Assembly (NCBI GenBank): GCA_026986375.1
Contig: JALSOQ010000012.1
Span: 1 to 43,208, forward strand
Direction: 5' to 3'
Length of the DNA: 43,208 bases
Source: Archaeoglobaceae archaeon
Lineage (GTDB): Archaea > Halobacteriota > Archaeoglobi > Archaeoglobales > Archaeoglobaceae
The stretch's first letter is position 1. Every line of letters starts with the position of its first letter. The notes under the pieces are model-generated. The model was given only the letters and a program-made list of their open reading frames with translations, was not told the DNA's origin and searched no databases. A program made the position numbers and the translations under genes. Positions 23,852-32,773 of the stretch are shown one piece after another.

Positions 23852-25382
23852 ATTCGGAGAAACTCCGCTAATGATCGACTTCACAGAAAAACCCGAAATC
23901 CCGATAGACTTTGGAAAGGCACCCTATCCTCTGAAGGAAATCGATCCGAAAAGGTTCGAGATTTTAAAAAGTAAGGATGAGAGGATTAACGTAGCTACTG
24001 GTCTCGCGGTTTTGAGTCATAGGAAACTCGTGGAAACGCTAATCGAACTTAGGAGGGATGGAAGGCTCCTATACACTCCAGCATTGGCCACGCCGAAGAA
24101 CGTTCCTATTCTCATCTATCTGGGTGTGGACATCGTGGACAACATAGTTCCAATCATAAAGGCTTACGAAGGTATATACATGCTTGAAAACGCGGAGTTC
24201 GAAATAGACTCCCTCAGAGCTTTACCTTGCAACTGCGAGGTGTGCAGGAATTCGAGTCCTAAAGACATGGATGAGGAAAAAGTAGCAAAGCACAACACCC
24301 TCATTCTTAAAAGACAAATCGGGTTGGTTAAGGAGCATATAAGAATGGAAAACCTGAGAAATTTCGTAGAAGCTCACGCAAAGTTCGATCCCGCCCTTAC
24401 AGCTATGCTCAGAATTGCAGACGAGAACTACGAATTTTTCGAGAGGTATTATCCTGTTTTCAAGAAATCGAAGCTAACTCCGACGAGTGAGGACTCTTTC
24501 GAAAGACCTGAGATAAGGACGTTCTTTAAAAGGGCCTTGGAGTGCTATTATCCAAAAGGAAAGACGCTTTTAATCCTACCGTGCTCCGCGAGAAAACCTT
24601 ACTCTCTCTCCAAATCTCACAGGAGGATAAGGTCGTATCTGGGGGATCTGCTCAAGGGTGTCGAGGAAATAATAGTTTCATCTCCTTTAGTAGTTCCGAG
24701 GGTTTTTGAAATGGTTTACCCGGCGATGAACTACGACGTTCCGGTCACTGGGAAATGGAGTGGGGATGAAGTCGAGTTCGTTGCGGAAAAGCTGAAGGCT
24801 TTCGTGGAGAAGGGGGATTTTAATAAGGTGATTGCCCACGTAACGGGTGGATATAGAAGAGTTGTGGAGAGAGCGGGAATAGATGCAGTTTTTACGGCTG
24901 AAGATGACATTACTTCCTCCGAATCTCTGAGAAAATTGAAAAAAGCCTTGGAAGATGTAGAAAGGGTAGATTTCGATCTGTTCGTTTCGATGTTCGAGCA
25001 CATGTTCAGGTATCAGTTCGGGGTCGAGATGCCTTCCGTCGATTGCCTTGTTAGGGGGAGGTATCCGAACTTGGAACTCAAAGCTGAGAATAGGCTCGCG
25101 AGAATAGATGTAAGGTATGGGATGCTCGACATATACGAAGAATTCGCAAGATATCTTCTCAAAAAGGAAGTTTATACTATCAGAATAGACGAATTCGAGC
25201 CTAAAGGGACGATATTTGCCGTAGGTGTTAGGGAAGCCTACCACGGAATAAGGCCGAACGATCTCGTCGTCTTCCATAACGATAGCATTTTTGGAGTAGG
25301 AATCGCGTGCATGCCGGGATGGGAGATGGAAGAAGCTGATGGGGGAAGGGCGGTGGAGGTAAAAAGGTATTGGAAACTATAG
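23808..25382 (+). CDS. arcS: Archaeosine synthase ArcS (TgtA2)
   Basis: Acts on preQ0 at tRNA position 15. Current knowledge is that ArcS attaches lysine and RaSEA then cleaves it to archaeosine. The 524-residue protein is a decayed TGT-like domain (about 1-230) that keeps the zinc site PCNCEVC (C141, C143, C146) plus H162 but not the DSGSYQ and DLFDS catalytic motifs. Next comes the ArcS core with LPCSARKPYSLSKSHRR (K263 in the catalytic motif). A C-terminal PUA RNA-binding domain (about 445-524) includes YTIRIDEFEPKGTIFAVGV. It overlaps tgtA by 44 bases, so the two are coupled, and converges with the LeuC-like gene. Confidence 0.93.
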   Translation: MLEKRDGVARICRTEFGETPLMIDFTEKPEIPIDFGKAPYPLKEIDPKRFEILKSKDERINVATGLAVLSHRKLVETLIELRRDGRLLYTPALATPKNVPILIYLGVDIVDNIVPIIKAYEGIYMLENAEFEIDSLRALPCNCEVCRNSSPKDMDEEKVAKHNTLILKRQIGLVKEHIRMENLRNFVEAHAKFDPALTAMLRIADENYEFFERYYPVFKKSKLTPTSEDSFERPEIRTFFKRALECYYPKGKTLLILPCSARKPYSLSKSHRRIRSYLGDLLKGVEEIIVSSPLVVPRVFEMVYPAMNYDVPVTGKWSGDEVEFVAEKLKAFVEKGDFNKVIAHVTGGYRRVVERAGIDAVFTAEDDITSSESLRKLKKALEDVERVDFDLFVSMFEHMFRYQFGVEMPSVDCLVRGRYPNLELKAENRLARIDVRYGMLDIYEEFARYLLKKEVYTIRIDEFEPKGTIFAVGVREAYHGIRPNDLVVFHNDSIFGVGIACMPGWEMEEADGGRAVEVKRYWKL

Positions 25383-26624
25383 GAATTCTCTCGGATCCGT
25401 TATCTTCCCCTTTATCGCCGATGCTGCTGCCGTCGCTGGGGAGGAGAGGTATATGAACGCGTTCGGATTTCCCATCCTCCCCTTGAAGTTCCTGTTCTGA
25501 GTCGAAACGCAGACCTCCCCGTCCGCGAGAACTCCCATGTGAATGCCAACGCAAGGCCCGCAACCCGGAGGAACGACTATTCCGCCGGCTTCCACTATTA
25601 CTTTCAGATATCCGAGCTCCATAGCCTTGAGGTATATCTCCCTGCTCGCCGGAGCGACTATGAGCCTGACGCCCCTCCTAACTCTTCTTCCCTTCAGAAT
25701 TCTCGCCACCACTTCCAGATCCGAAAGCCTCCCGTTCGTGCAAGTGCCGACGAAAACCTGATCCACTTCTACTCCCTCAACTTCGCTAACCGGACAAACG
25801 TTATCTACATTGTGGGGCTTCGCAACCATCGGCTCTATGTCTGCATCGAAGTGAAGTTCTTTCTCGTATTCCGCATCCTCGTCCGGCTTTACCTCCCTGA
25901 AAAACTTCTCCCTACCCCTCTCGGCCAAGAACCTCCTCGTTACCTCGTCGCTCTTGAACAATCCCACCTTGGCTCCGCATTCGACAACCATGTTTGCCAT
26001 CGTCAGCCGGGAGTCCATGTCCATATTATCGACGGTCTCCCCGTGAAACTCCAATGCCTTGTATGTAGCTCCATCGACTCCAAGCTCGCCTATGATGTGA
26101 AGTATGAGATCCTTCGCGAACACCCCCTTTGGCAGGTTTCCCGATATCTCTATTCTGAAAGTTTCGGGAACTCTGAACCAATTCTTTCCCAAAACTACCG
26201 CTATTGCAACGTCCGTAGATCCCATTCCCGTCGCGAAGCATCCAAGAGCTCCGTAAGTGCACGTGTGGCTGTCCGCTCCTACTGCGAGGTCTCCGGGATT
26301 GACGAACCTCTCCACCATGAGCTGGTGTATGATCCCCTCTCCCGGTGGGTTGACGTCCGCCCCTATCTCCTCCGCGAACTCCTTTATGAGCTTCTGATCG
26401 TTGCTCAACTCCTTCCTCGGCGAAGGAGCGGCGTGGTCTATGAAGAAATGCGTTCTATCTGCGGCCTCTATCGGCCTGCTCAACTCCCTAATCCTCCTTA
26501 TCGCGAGTGGAGCGGTTCCATCTTGCAAGGCTATCTGATCAATCTTCGCGACGACTATGTCTCCGGCGTAGCAGTCCTTCCCGCTCTTTTCACTCAGAAT
26601 TTTCTCTGCAATAGTCTTGCCCAT
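25377..26624 (-). CDS. leuC: 3-isopropylmalate dehydratase / homoaconitase large subunit
   Basis: This 415-residue aconitase-family protein isomerises 2- to 3-isopropylmalate in leucine synthesis or homocitrate in a related chain-elongation path. Motifs are FIDHAAPSPRKELSNDQ, ADSHTCTYGALG, GTCTNGRLSD and GCGPCVGIHMG; the cysteines in the first and last groups hold the [4Fe-4S] cluster. The protein is the length of archaeal LeuC/HacA large subunits. The small subunit is not in this window. Leucine versus homoaconitate function cannot be decided from the large subunit alone. The TATA-like ttttatac (26645-26652) is about 25 bases before the ATG. Confidence 0.9.
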   Translation of the reverse strand: MGKTIAEKILSEKSGKDCYAGDIVVAKIDQIALQDGTAPLAIRRIRELSRPIEAADRTHFFIDHAAPSPRKELSNDQKLIKEFAEEIGADVNPPGEGIIHQLMVERFVNPGDLAVGADSHTCTYGALGCFATGMGSTDVAIAVVLGKNWFRVPETFRIEISGNLPKGVFAKDLILHIIGELGVDGATYKALEFHGETVDNMDMDSRLTMANMVVECGAKVGLFKSDEVTRRFLAERGREKFFREVKPDEDAEYEKELHFDADIEPMVAKPHNVDNVCPVSEVEGVEVDQVFVGTCTNGRLSDLEVVARILKGRRVRRGVRLIVAPASREIYLKAMELGYLKVIVEAGGIVVPPGCGPCVGIHMGVLADGEVCVSTQNRNFKGRMGNPNAFIYLSSPATAAASAIKGKITDPREFL

Positions 26625-26679
26625 GCTCGAAGCTTTGAGACATGTATAAAATTGATTTCGAAAAACTAATTAACGGGAT

Positions 26680-27336
26680 GTGGTCATTGACAGTATGGAG
26701 ATACCACACGTAATTGTAATGATAATTTGTGGAATTGGCTTTCTGCTCGCCCTTTCGAACTTCGCGATAATAAACAGGCAGGAGATACCAACGCTGAACT
26801 GGAAGGTAAAAGAGACGTTCTACGCTTTATCTTCTCTCGCCGCGATTTTGGTAGTCAAGTCGGTAACTATGATTTGGCTGAAAGAATTCGACAGATACAT
26901 AGACCTTCTGATCGTCTGCTACATACTCGTATTCAATGCAGTGCTCTTGAAGAACGTGCTTATGGCGGTGGACAGACTTAAATTTTGCAAGGACTGCGTT
27001 AACGTTCCCTTCTACATAGCAGTCCTTTGGTTGATTTTCGAAGAGAAGGTCTCAATACCAACTCTGGTAATAGACATCTCACTGGCAGTTTCGGCATTGG
27101 CAATATCCGCTGTTCTGATAAAACTGCTACAATACATAAAGCTCCTCAACATGATAGTCGTTCCGGTAAACATGCGTCCTTCTCTTCTAACTTATCTCGT
27201 GTTCATGATGTTTTACTTGGCATCCGTAATGGCATACGGGACGAGGGTTTACGGTTGCATGCTCGCGGTCTCTATGGGTATAGCCGTAGCTTCGATGATC
27301 CTGCTCGAACTCGAACTTAGGAAGATCAAAGGTTGA
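26680..27336 (+). CDS. Hypothetical seven-helix membrane protein
   Basis: This 218-residue protein is almost entirely membrane-embedded, with about seven hydrophobic helices (for example VIVMIICGIGFLLALSNFA and LIVCYILVFNAVLLKNVL). It has short loops; one contains a cysteine pair (FCKDCVN), and no enzymatic motif is seen. The start is the GTG at 26680 or the ATG five codons later (26695). A TATA-like tataaaat at 26645-26652 fits the GTG as a leaderless start, though it also serves the divergent leuC gene. The end overlaps the convergent PHP gene by 11 bases. I do not recognise the family. Confidence 0.65.
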   Translation: MVIDSMEIPHVIVMIICGIGFLLALSNFAIINRQEIPTLNWKVKETFYALSSLAAILVVKSVTMIWLKEFDRYIDLLIVCYILVFNAVLLKNVLMAVDRLKFCKDCVNVPFYIAVLWLIFEEKVSIPTLVIDISLAVSALAISAVLIKLLQYIKLLNMIVVPVNMRPSLLTYLVFMMFYLASVMAYGTRVYGCMLAVSMGIAVASMILLELELRKIKG

Positions 27337-27970
27337 TAATCGGTTTACCCCTTTTAAAATACCTCTTGGCCATTTCGAATCCCCATCTGACATCACCAAC
27401 TCTGTCCAACGTGTGGGCGTCGCTACCGATGGAATACTTTAGGGGTTTTCCCGAACACATCTCCAAGAAGTCTATGGGGGGAGACATGTGGGAGGTATTT
27501 ATCTCTACGGCGGTATCGGTTTCGAGCATGAGATCTATTAACTCAACATCGAGAACGTAGTCCCTTCCGGCGGAACCGAACCTTTCGGAATGTAAGTGAC
27601 CCAAAACGTCTACGACATCTCCGAACTTCTCCAAGCAACGCGTGATTCTCGAATAGTACTCGTCTATCGACAGGAAGTCGTGAATCGACGCTATAATTAT
27701 GTCGAAATCGAAGTCGGGAAGCTGAATCTCACCATCGGGCAAAATTCCGCATTCTATACCGCTCAGAATCTTTATGTCGTATCTATCCATGGCCTCCTCT
27801 ATCTCCTCCTGTCTCCTCTTCGCCTTGCTTTCGTCCATACCCAGCCTGTGCTCGACGGAATGGTCAACTATCGCTATAACCTTTAAACCCATCTCCTTTG
27901 CCCTTCTGGCTATCTCGTCCACCTTAGCGCTACCGTCTGAATAAATTGAATGGATGTGAAGATCGAACAT
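27326..27970 (-). CDS. PHP-domain phosphoesterase
   Basis: This 214-residue protein has the polymerase-and-histidinol-phosphatase fold: LHIHSIYSDGSAKVDE near the N-terminus, VIAIVDHSVEHRLG, ILSGIECGILPDGE, IIASIHDFLS, VLGHLHSERF and the C-terminal GSDAHTLDRVGDV. The many histidines and acidic residues form the trinuclear metal site. It resembles small archaeal PHP phosphatases of the histidinol-phosphatase/TrpH type. The substrate is unknown. AAGGAGGT lies just before its ATG, one base after the mrp stop, so the two genes form an operon. Confidence 0.88.
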   Translation of the reverse strand: MFDLHIHSIYSDGSAKVDEIARRAKEMGLKVIAIVDHSVEHRLGMDESKAKRRQEEIEEAMDRYDIKILSGIECGILPDGEIQLPDFDFDIIIASIHDFLSIDEYYSRITRCLEKFGDVVDVLGHLHSERFGSAGRDYVLDVELIDLMLETDTAVEINTSHMSPPIDFLEMCSGKPLKYSIGSDAHTLDRVGDVRWGFEMAKRYFKRGKPIINL

Positions 27971-27971
27971 T

Positions 27972-28709
27972 TCAAACCTCCTTCACTAGGGTATCGACGA
28001 TATCCCTAAAGACCTTAGCCGAATCGAAGTCGAACTTTACGAACGGTTTTCCGTTCTCGCAACTCTTCATTATCTCCGGATCGAGCGGAATCTCCCCCAA
28101 GAACTTAACACCCATCTCTTCCGCGAGCTTCTTTCCTCCTCCAACTCCGAAAACGTCAATTCTCTTTCCGCAGTGGGGACATATGAGTCCGCTCATGTTC
28201 TCAATAAGGTATATCTTTCCAACAGCCTTTTTTGCGAAGTTTATGGCTTTTCGGACGTCCTCTATTGCGACGCTTTGTGGAGTTGTAACTATTACTGCGG
28301 CATCTGGATTGGCAAGCTGGAATATGCTTATTATTTCATCTCCCGTTCCGGGCGGACAATCTATTATGAGGTAATCCAGATCACCCCAATCGACGTCCTT
28401 AAATATCTGCTCCAGAAACTTGTGCTTCATCGGCCCTCTCCAGACTACTGGGGAGTCCTTAGATGGTAGAAGGAACTGAATGGATACGACTTTGAGCCCG
28501 TCGACTTCGGCAGGCTTTAGTTTTCCTTCGGAAACCTCCAAACCCTTCAGATCTTCGAGTCCGAGTATTTTTGGAATGCTCGGGCCGTGAAGATCGCTGT
28601 CGAGCAGTCCGACCTTGTAACCCTTCATGGTTAGAGCGAAGGCTATGTTCGCAGCAACCGTGCTCTTTCCGACCCCTCCTTTCCCGCTCATAACGACGAT
28701 CTTCTTCAT
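27972..28709 (-). CDS. Mrp/NBP35-family Fe-S cluster carrier ATPase
   Basis: This 245-residue P-loop ATPase starts MKKIVVMSGKGGVGKSTVAA with the deviant Walker A GKGGVGKST. It continues with LLDSDLHGPSIPKILG, DYLIIDCPPGTGDE and the C-terminal ENMSGLICPHCGKRIDVFG. The CPHC cysteines bridge a [4Fe-4S] cluster across the dimer. Such ApbC/NBP35 proteins carry clusters to target enzymes; the neighbouring block is rich in Fe-S enzymes, but no specific partner is indicated. It is the first gene of a pair with the PHP protein. AT-rich promoter sequence lies in the 88-base gap to thpR. Confidence 0.93.
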   Translation of the reverse strand: MKKIVVMSGKGGVGKSTVAANIAFALTMKGYKVGLLDSDLHGPSIPKILGLEDLKGLEVSEGKLKPAEVDGLKVVSIQFLLPSKDSPVVWRGPMKHKFLEQIFKDVDWGDLDYLIIDCPPGTGDEIISIFQLANPDAAVIVTTPQSVAIEDVRKAINFAKKAVGKIYLIENMSGLICPHCGKRIDVFGVGGGKKLAEEMGVKFLGEIPLDPEIMKSCENGKPFVKFDFDSAKVFRDIVDTLVKEV

Positions 28710-28797
28710 GTTGCCAAGATCGACGGTTTGCTTAAGAAATTATTCTTTTATTCGACGATACCAAAAAGCAAATTAAATCTTCCGAGAACCGGGAAAC

Positions 28798-29349
28798 ATG
28801 AGGCTGTTCGTGGCCGTAGACATGAGCGAGGAAATAAGGGAAAGGATCAGCGAGTTGTGCGAATTGGTCGGGAAGTTTAGGGGAGTTAAACCAGTGGAAA
28901 AGGAGAACATCCACATAACACTGATGTTTTTGGGTGAAGTTCCCGAGAGGAGGGTGGAGGTTGTTAAGGAAATGCTGAAAGAGGTTAGGGCTGAGACCTT
29001 TAGACTGCACTTGAAGGGATTAGGATTCTTTCCGTCGATGAATCAGATGAGGGTCATTTGGGTGGGAGTGGAGGAGGGGAAGGAGGAGATATCAAATCTT
29101 GCAGAATTGGTAGGAGCTTCCATGAGGAGACTGGGTTTCAGGAGGGATAAGGAGTTCATTGCCCATGCTACGATTGCGAGGATTAAGAGGATTACCGCCG
29201 AAGATAGGAGGAAACTTCTGCAGGTTTTGGAGCCGTACATGGACGAAGACTTCGGTTGGATGGAGGTGAGGGACTTCAGGCTGAAGAAGAGCACTCTGAC
29301 TTCGAAAGGTCCGATATACGAGGATCTGGAGGTTTACAAATTGGATTAA
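28798..29349 (+). CDS. thpR: RNA 2',3'-cyclic phosphodiesterase (LigT family)
   Basis: This 183-residue protein is a 2H phosphoesterase that opens 2',3'-cyclic phosphates at RNA ends. The paired catalytic motifs are IHITLMF (H39, T41) and AHATIARI (H123, T125), the spacing expected for the family. Length is normal. It sits between divergent mrp and the convergent cdhE gene, whose stop overlaps its own by four bases. RtcA, which makes such cyclic ends, is encoded elsewhere in this window. An aaattaaatc tract about 27 bases before the ATG is a possible TATA box. Confidence 0.93.
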   Translation: MRLFVAVDMSEEIRERISELCELVGKFRGVKPVEKENIHITLMFLGEVPERRVEVVKEMLKEVRAETFRLHLKGLGFFPSMNQMRVIWVGVEEGKEEISNLAELVGASMRRLGFRRDKEFIAHATIARIKRITAEDRRKLLQVLEPYMDEDFGWMEVRDFRLKKSTLTSKGPIYEDLEVYKLD

Positions 29350-30764
29350 GACTGCCCGTTCTTAGGAGGCCAGTTCTGTTCCAACCAGCCCTTTATCCTT
29401 CCCGAATCTATAGGGCCGACGAGGACCTTCCACCCCGTTTCATCCTCTATCGCACCCTTAAGCCTCGCCGCAAGTCCGGGTATGACCAGGTAGCGGTGCC
29501 TGACCTTTTCCGCTATTCCAGTTTCCTCCATCAGCCTTTTTACCGCGGAAGCGTTGAACTGACCCCCCGCTACTGCGGCTTCAACGCATATTCCTCCCGT
29601 ATCGAGCACCAAGAGCCAGCAGTCTATCTTAGCGCTCGTAAGATCGCTCTCGACCGTGTAGTAAGTTAAAGCGAAGTTCGTGGTTATCATTACTGGAGAA
29701 TTCTCGTCTGGATTTCCTATCTTCCTCAAACCCGGTTCGACCTGCACGGGCACCCTCGGATCGGTGTATATGTTCTCCCTTAGAACTACGAGAGGCATCA
29801 CCGCCCAAGGTTCGAGGGTCTTGAATATCATCACGTCCGCATACTTAACGATGAAAATTCCGGCTATGACCGTTTCCCAGTATGCTTTGGTTACCTCATC
29901 ACCTTCTATCGCCCAAGCGGAGATCGGCGTGATCATTATAGGATAGGCGACGTCTTTATCCCCCTTTATCGCGGTGCATCTGAGCCGAATTACTCTGTCG
30001 AAGGTTCCCTTAAGCCCTTCTCCAACGGGTTCCGTAACCGGATCGAGGACTATGTCCCTAACACCGTGCTTCTTGAACGTGACGGCCAAGCTCTTGAGCT
30101 CGTTCAGATCCTTGGATCTCAGCACTACGGGAACTCCGAACTCCTTAGCGAGTTTCAGAAATTCCCTCCAGTTTTCCTTCGTGACCGCGTATATCAGAGG
30201 CCTCTTATCGGCCACCACCTCCAGAGCGGATCTCATGCAGTTCGCATCGAGGGAAACCAATATCATAGGTCTCCCGTATTCGGAAACTCTCCTGACGACA
30301 TCCCTGAACCTCTTCGCATCCCCCGAAACGCATCTTACCGCCATTCCCTCTATCGTTAGATACTTTCCAACGTAGAACTTCTTGAACTCCACTACCTTCC
30401 CGCACCTCTCGTCTATTTCCCTATCTTCGAGGGAATCGGGAACGTCGTAGAAGAAGGCGGTGGGATTGAAGAACGTGAGCTCGTGCCTATGCAGAACGTC
30501 CTCACCGCCTATCCTGACGGCGTTTTCTCCAACTCCTATTACCACTTCCGCTATCTCCGGAGCTATGAGCTCTTCTATCTGCTGAAGCTTCTTCTTCGCC
30601 TTTTCATCCTTCTCCGCAGCCTCGACGAGAGGTTTGCATTGTGAAGGTTTTGCGGATCTGTCCAAAAGGTGGGCGGCAAAGCTCATGCACGTTTCGAATC
30701 CGCACTCCCCACAGTTCTTCTGGGGGAGGAGCCTGTATATGTCGAGCGGACTCTTCGCCTTCAT
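29346..30764 (-). CDS. cdhE: Corrinoid iron-sulfur protein large subunit (CdhE, ACDS gamma)
   Basis: Methyl carrier that, with CdhD, brings the methyl group from tetrahydromethanopterin to the acetyl-CoA synthase. The 472-residue protein has an N-terminal Fe-S domain with C18, C21, C26 and C43 (NCGECGFETC) that binds a [4Fe-4S] cluster. A TIM-barrel methyl-binding domain and a C-terminal cobamide-binding domain follow. The frame extends four codons upstream, but ATGA joins the cdhD stop to the ATG at 30764, which fixes the start. It is the last gene of the cdh operon and its end overlaps the convergent thpR gene. Confidence 0.95.
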   Translation of the reverse strand: MKAKSPLDIYRLLPQKNCGECGFETCMSFAAHLLDRSAKPSQCKPLVEAAEKDEKAKKKLQQIEELIAPEIAEVVIGVGENAVRIGGEDVLHRHELTFFNPTAFFYDVPDSLEDREIDERCGKVVEFKKFYVGKYLTIEGMAVRCVSGDAKRFRDVVRRVSEYGRPMILVSLDANCMRSALEVVADKRPLIYAVTKENWREFLKLAKEFGVPVVLRSKDLNELKSLAVTFKKHGVRDIVLDPVTEPVGEGLKGTFDRVIRLRCTAIKGDKDVAYPIMITPISAWAIEGDEVTKAYWETVIAGIFIVKYADVMIFKTLEPWAVMPLVVLRENIYTDPRVPVQVEPGLRKIGNPDENSPVMITTNFALTYYTVESDLTSAKIDCWLLVLDTGGICVEAAVAGGQFNASAVKRLMEETGIAEKVRHRYLVIPGLAARLKGAIEDETGWKVLVGPIDSGRIKGWLEQNWPPKNGQS

Positions 30765-32032
30765 AATCCCACCCAATCCCTATCCACGCTCTCCTTGGAC
30801 TTTCCGCCGAGCATCTCAATTACTTCCTTCAGAACGGAAACGCTCGCTGGGTGTAGCATCATGAATATGTCGGCTCCGGCTAAGGCGAGCGTTAAGCCGG
30901 TCAGAATCTCCCATATCGGCCCTCTGAGCTCTCTCGGCCCCCAAGGAGTATCTTCGGAAATCGGAGACTCCTTCATCCAAGCCTCTCTCGCACCCCACGC
31001 GTTCGTCGTTCCGCTCGAAATCGGGAAGGCCAAATCTCCGTCACCCTTCAAAGCCGCTATTCTTATCTTTTCCATGTTAGAGAAAGCGTAATCCAGTCCG
31101 TAACCTAAGGGGGCGGTGGTTGGATCCATTATTATGCTTTCCGGCGGTAACCCTGCCTTCTTCATGAGGTATCTGTTCAGAGTTCTTTGAGCGTTTATAT
31201 CGAGTTGGGTCCAAGCCAAGACGACGTGGCCGTGCTTCTTTGCCGCACTGGCAATCCTCTCCCAGTCGTTATCAAGAGTCGCGCTCGCGAGCAGAACTCT
31301 CTCTCCCTCGGCAACTTCCGCAACCTTCTCCAACAGCGGCGGATCCTTTTCCTTGTTACCGCTACCTCCAACCACTATCGGGCATTTAACCGCCTGCAAA
31401 ACGTCCTCAACCACCTTAACCGCCTCATGTATTGGAGTGTCGTCGAGCAAGGGATCGGTGCTTATGAGGTGGACGGTAACCATGTCCGCCCCGAAATCCT
31501 TAACGGCCTTTTTGGCCCATTCAGCAGGATTTTCCATTACGTCTTCATAATGCTCCCTAACGGCCTTAGGGAAGGGAACGGGCCTGTCGAAAACGTCTAT
31601 CGTAATCACGGGAAGATGAGGTTGCTCCTCGTAAAAGGGTAAATTCTTCTGCCCGCCGACGGTAATCGTATATTTTCTCGTTCCCCCCTCCTTAGGAGTT
31701 GCACCCAAAGTTACCTCCCTTATCCTTCCGGGGAATTCCTCCATCTGAGGCTTGAATCTCGCTTCGATGAGTTCGACTTTCTCTTCGACTTCCGTCTTGG
31801 GCTTCAATTCAACGCCGAACAACTGCTCCACCGGGAATCCCAAAACCTTAGCCGCTCTCGCCAGATGGTAGGCCGCCATTCCCAATTCGTATGCCAGAGC
31901 CTGAATGATCGGGAGAATGTTAGGAGCTTCTATCTCTATTTCTATATCCCCCTCTATCCTGACGCCTTCGAGCTCATCGACCTTGTAACTCTTCAACATC
32001 TTGATCAGATCTTCTAACTTCACTCCCCCCAC
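30761..32032 (-). CDS. cdhD: Corrinoid protein small subunit (CdhD, ACDS delta)
   Basis: The 423-residue delta subunit pairs with CdhE and helps take the methyl group from methyltetrahydromethanopterin. It has the TIM-barrel fold with VTLGATPKEGGTRKYTI and TIDVFDRPVP near the start, IVVGGSGNKEKDPPLLEKV, and the conserved GLPPESIIMDPTTAPLGYGL and AFPISSGTTNAWG stretches. GTG is the start: at 32032, or at 32023 where it would form a GTGA overlap with the cooC stop. Position in the operon (cooC before, cdhE after) is the standard archaeal order. Confidence 0.95.
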   Translation of the reverse strand: MGGVKLEDLIKMLKSYKVDELEGVRIEGDIEIEIEAPNILPIIQALAYELGMAAYHLARAAKVLGFPVEQLFGVELKPKTEVEEKVELIEARFKPQMEEFPGRIREVTLGATPKEGGTRKYTITVGGQKNLPFYEEQPHLPVITIDVFDRPVPFPKAVREHYEDVMENPAEWAKKAVKDFGADMVTVHLISTDPLLDDTPIHEAVKVVEDVLQAVKCPIVVGGSGNKEKDPPLLEKVAEVAEGERVLLASATLDNDWERIASAAKKHGHVVLAWTQLDINAQRTLNRYLMKKAGLPPESIIMDPTTAPLGYGLDYAFSNMEKIRIAALKGDGDLAFPISSGTTNAWGAREAWMKESPISEDTPWGPRELRGPIWEILTGLTLALAGADIFMMLHPASVSVLKEVIEMLGGKSKESVDRDWVGL

Positions 32033-32772
32033 CCCGTCAGAACTTCTGCAATGAACCTAACCCTTCTTGCGAATTCCGAGGTTTCGGGTAGATTGACTAT
32101 CGGCTCTCCTTTAAGGTCGAGTTCGACCACCCTCTCGTCGTATGGAAGGAGTTCGAGCAGGACGAAGTTCTCCTTTTTCGCGAAATCCTTTATGACCCTT
32201 TTGGCCTCATCTCCAGCAACCTTGTTCCCCACCAGAAATATCTCTCTGAAGTTCAGTTCAAGCTCCTTTGCAAGCTCTTTAATCTTCCTTGCCGTCTTTA
32301 ATCCCTTTCTCGACGTGTCCGTAACTACGATGATGTAGTCCGCACTCTCTATCGTTTTCCTGCTGAAGTGTTCGAGTCCCGCCTCGCAATCGACTATCAC
32401 GTAATCGTAATGCCTCATGAACTTCTTCAGAATTCCTCTCAGCAGGTTGTTCACGAAGCAGTAGCACCCCTCCCCCTCCGGCCTACCCATCACGAGCAGA
32501 TCGAAGTTTTCGAACTCGTGTATTGTTTCGAATATCTTTCCTTCGAGCCATGAGGATTTGTCGTGCAAAGAATCCCTGCTAACTTGAAACAGTTCCCTAA
32601 CGTCTCCCAAAGTTCTCTCGACCTCAACACCCAAAGCGTCCGGGAGATTGGAATCAGGATCCGCATCGACCGCAAGAACTTTCGAAGTCTTTTCAGAGAT
32701 ATACCTGACTAACAAAGCTGCAACGGCCGTTTTTCCCGTTCCCCCCTTCCCCGTCACCGCTATCACGACCAT
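32020..32772 (-). CDS. cooC: CO dehydrogenase nickel-insertion ATPase CooC
   Basis: This 250-residue P-loop ATPase of the MinD/ArsA class inserts or stores nickel for the CODH C-cluster. It has the deviant Walker A GKGGTGKT (8-15), AVDADPDSNLPDALGV, the CooC hallmark MGRPEGEGCYCFVNNLLR with the nickel-binding CxC pair, and DYVIVDCEAGLEHFSR. The ATG at 32770-32772 is one base after the stop of the 28-codon gene, and the end overlaps the cdhD start. It maps between cdhC and cdhD, as in methanogen cdh operons. Confidence 0.95.
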   Translation of the reverse strand: MVVIAVTGKGGTGKTAVAALLVRYISEKTSKVLAVDADPDSNLPDALGVEVERTLGDVRELFQVSRDSLHDKSSWLEGKIFETIHEFENFDLLVMGRPEGEGCYCFVNNLLRGILKKFMRHYDYVIVDCEAGLEHFSRKTIESADYIIVVTDTSRKGLKTARKIKELAKELELNFREIFLVGNKVAGDEAKRVIKDFAKKENFVLLELLPYDERVVELDLKGEPIVNLPETSEFARRVRFIAEVLTGWGE

Positions 32773-32773
32773 A

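Noticed and set aside
25539-26669. Long open frame (376 codons) on the plus strand opposite leuC
   Set aside because: It runs antisense to a clear LeuC/HacA gene, is rich in Arg/Ser/Leu/Tyr, and matches no family; it is a codon-use shadow.
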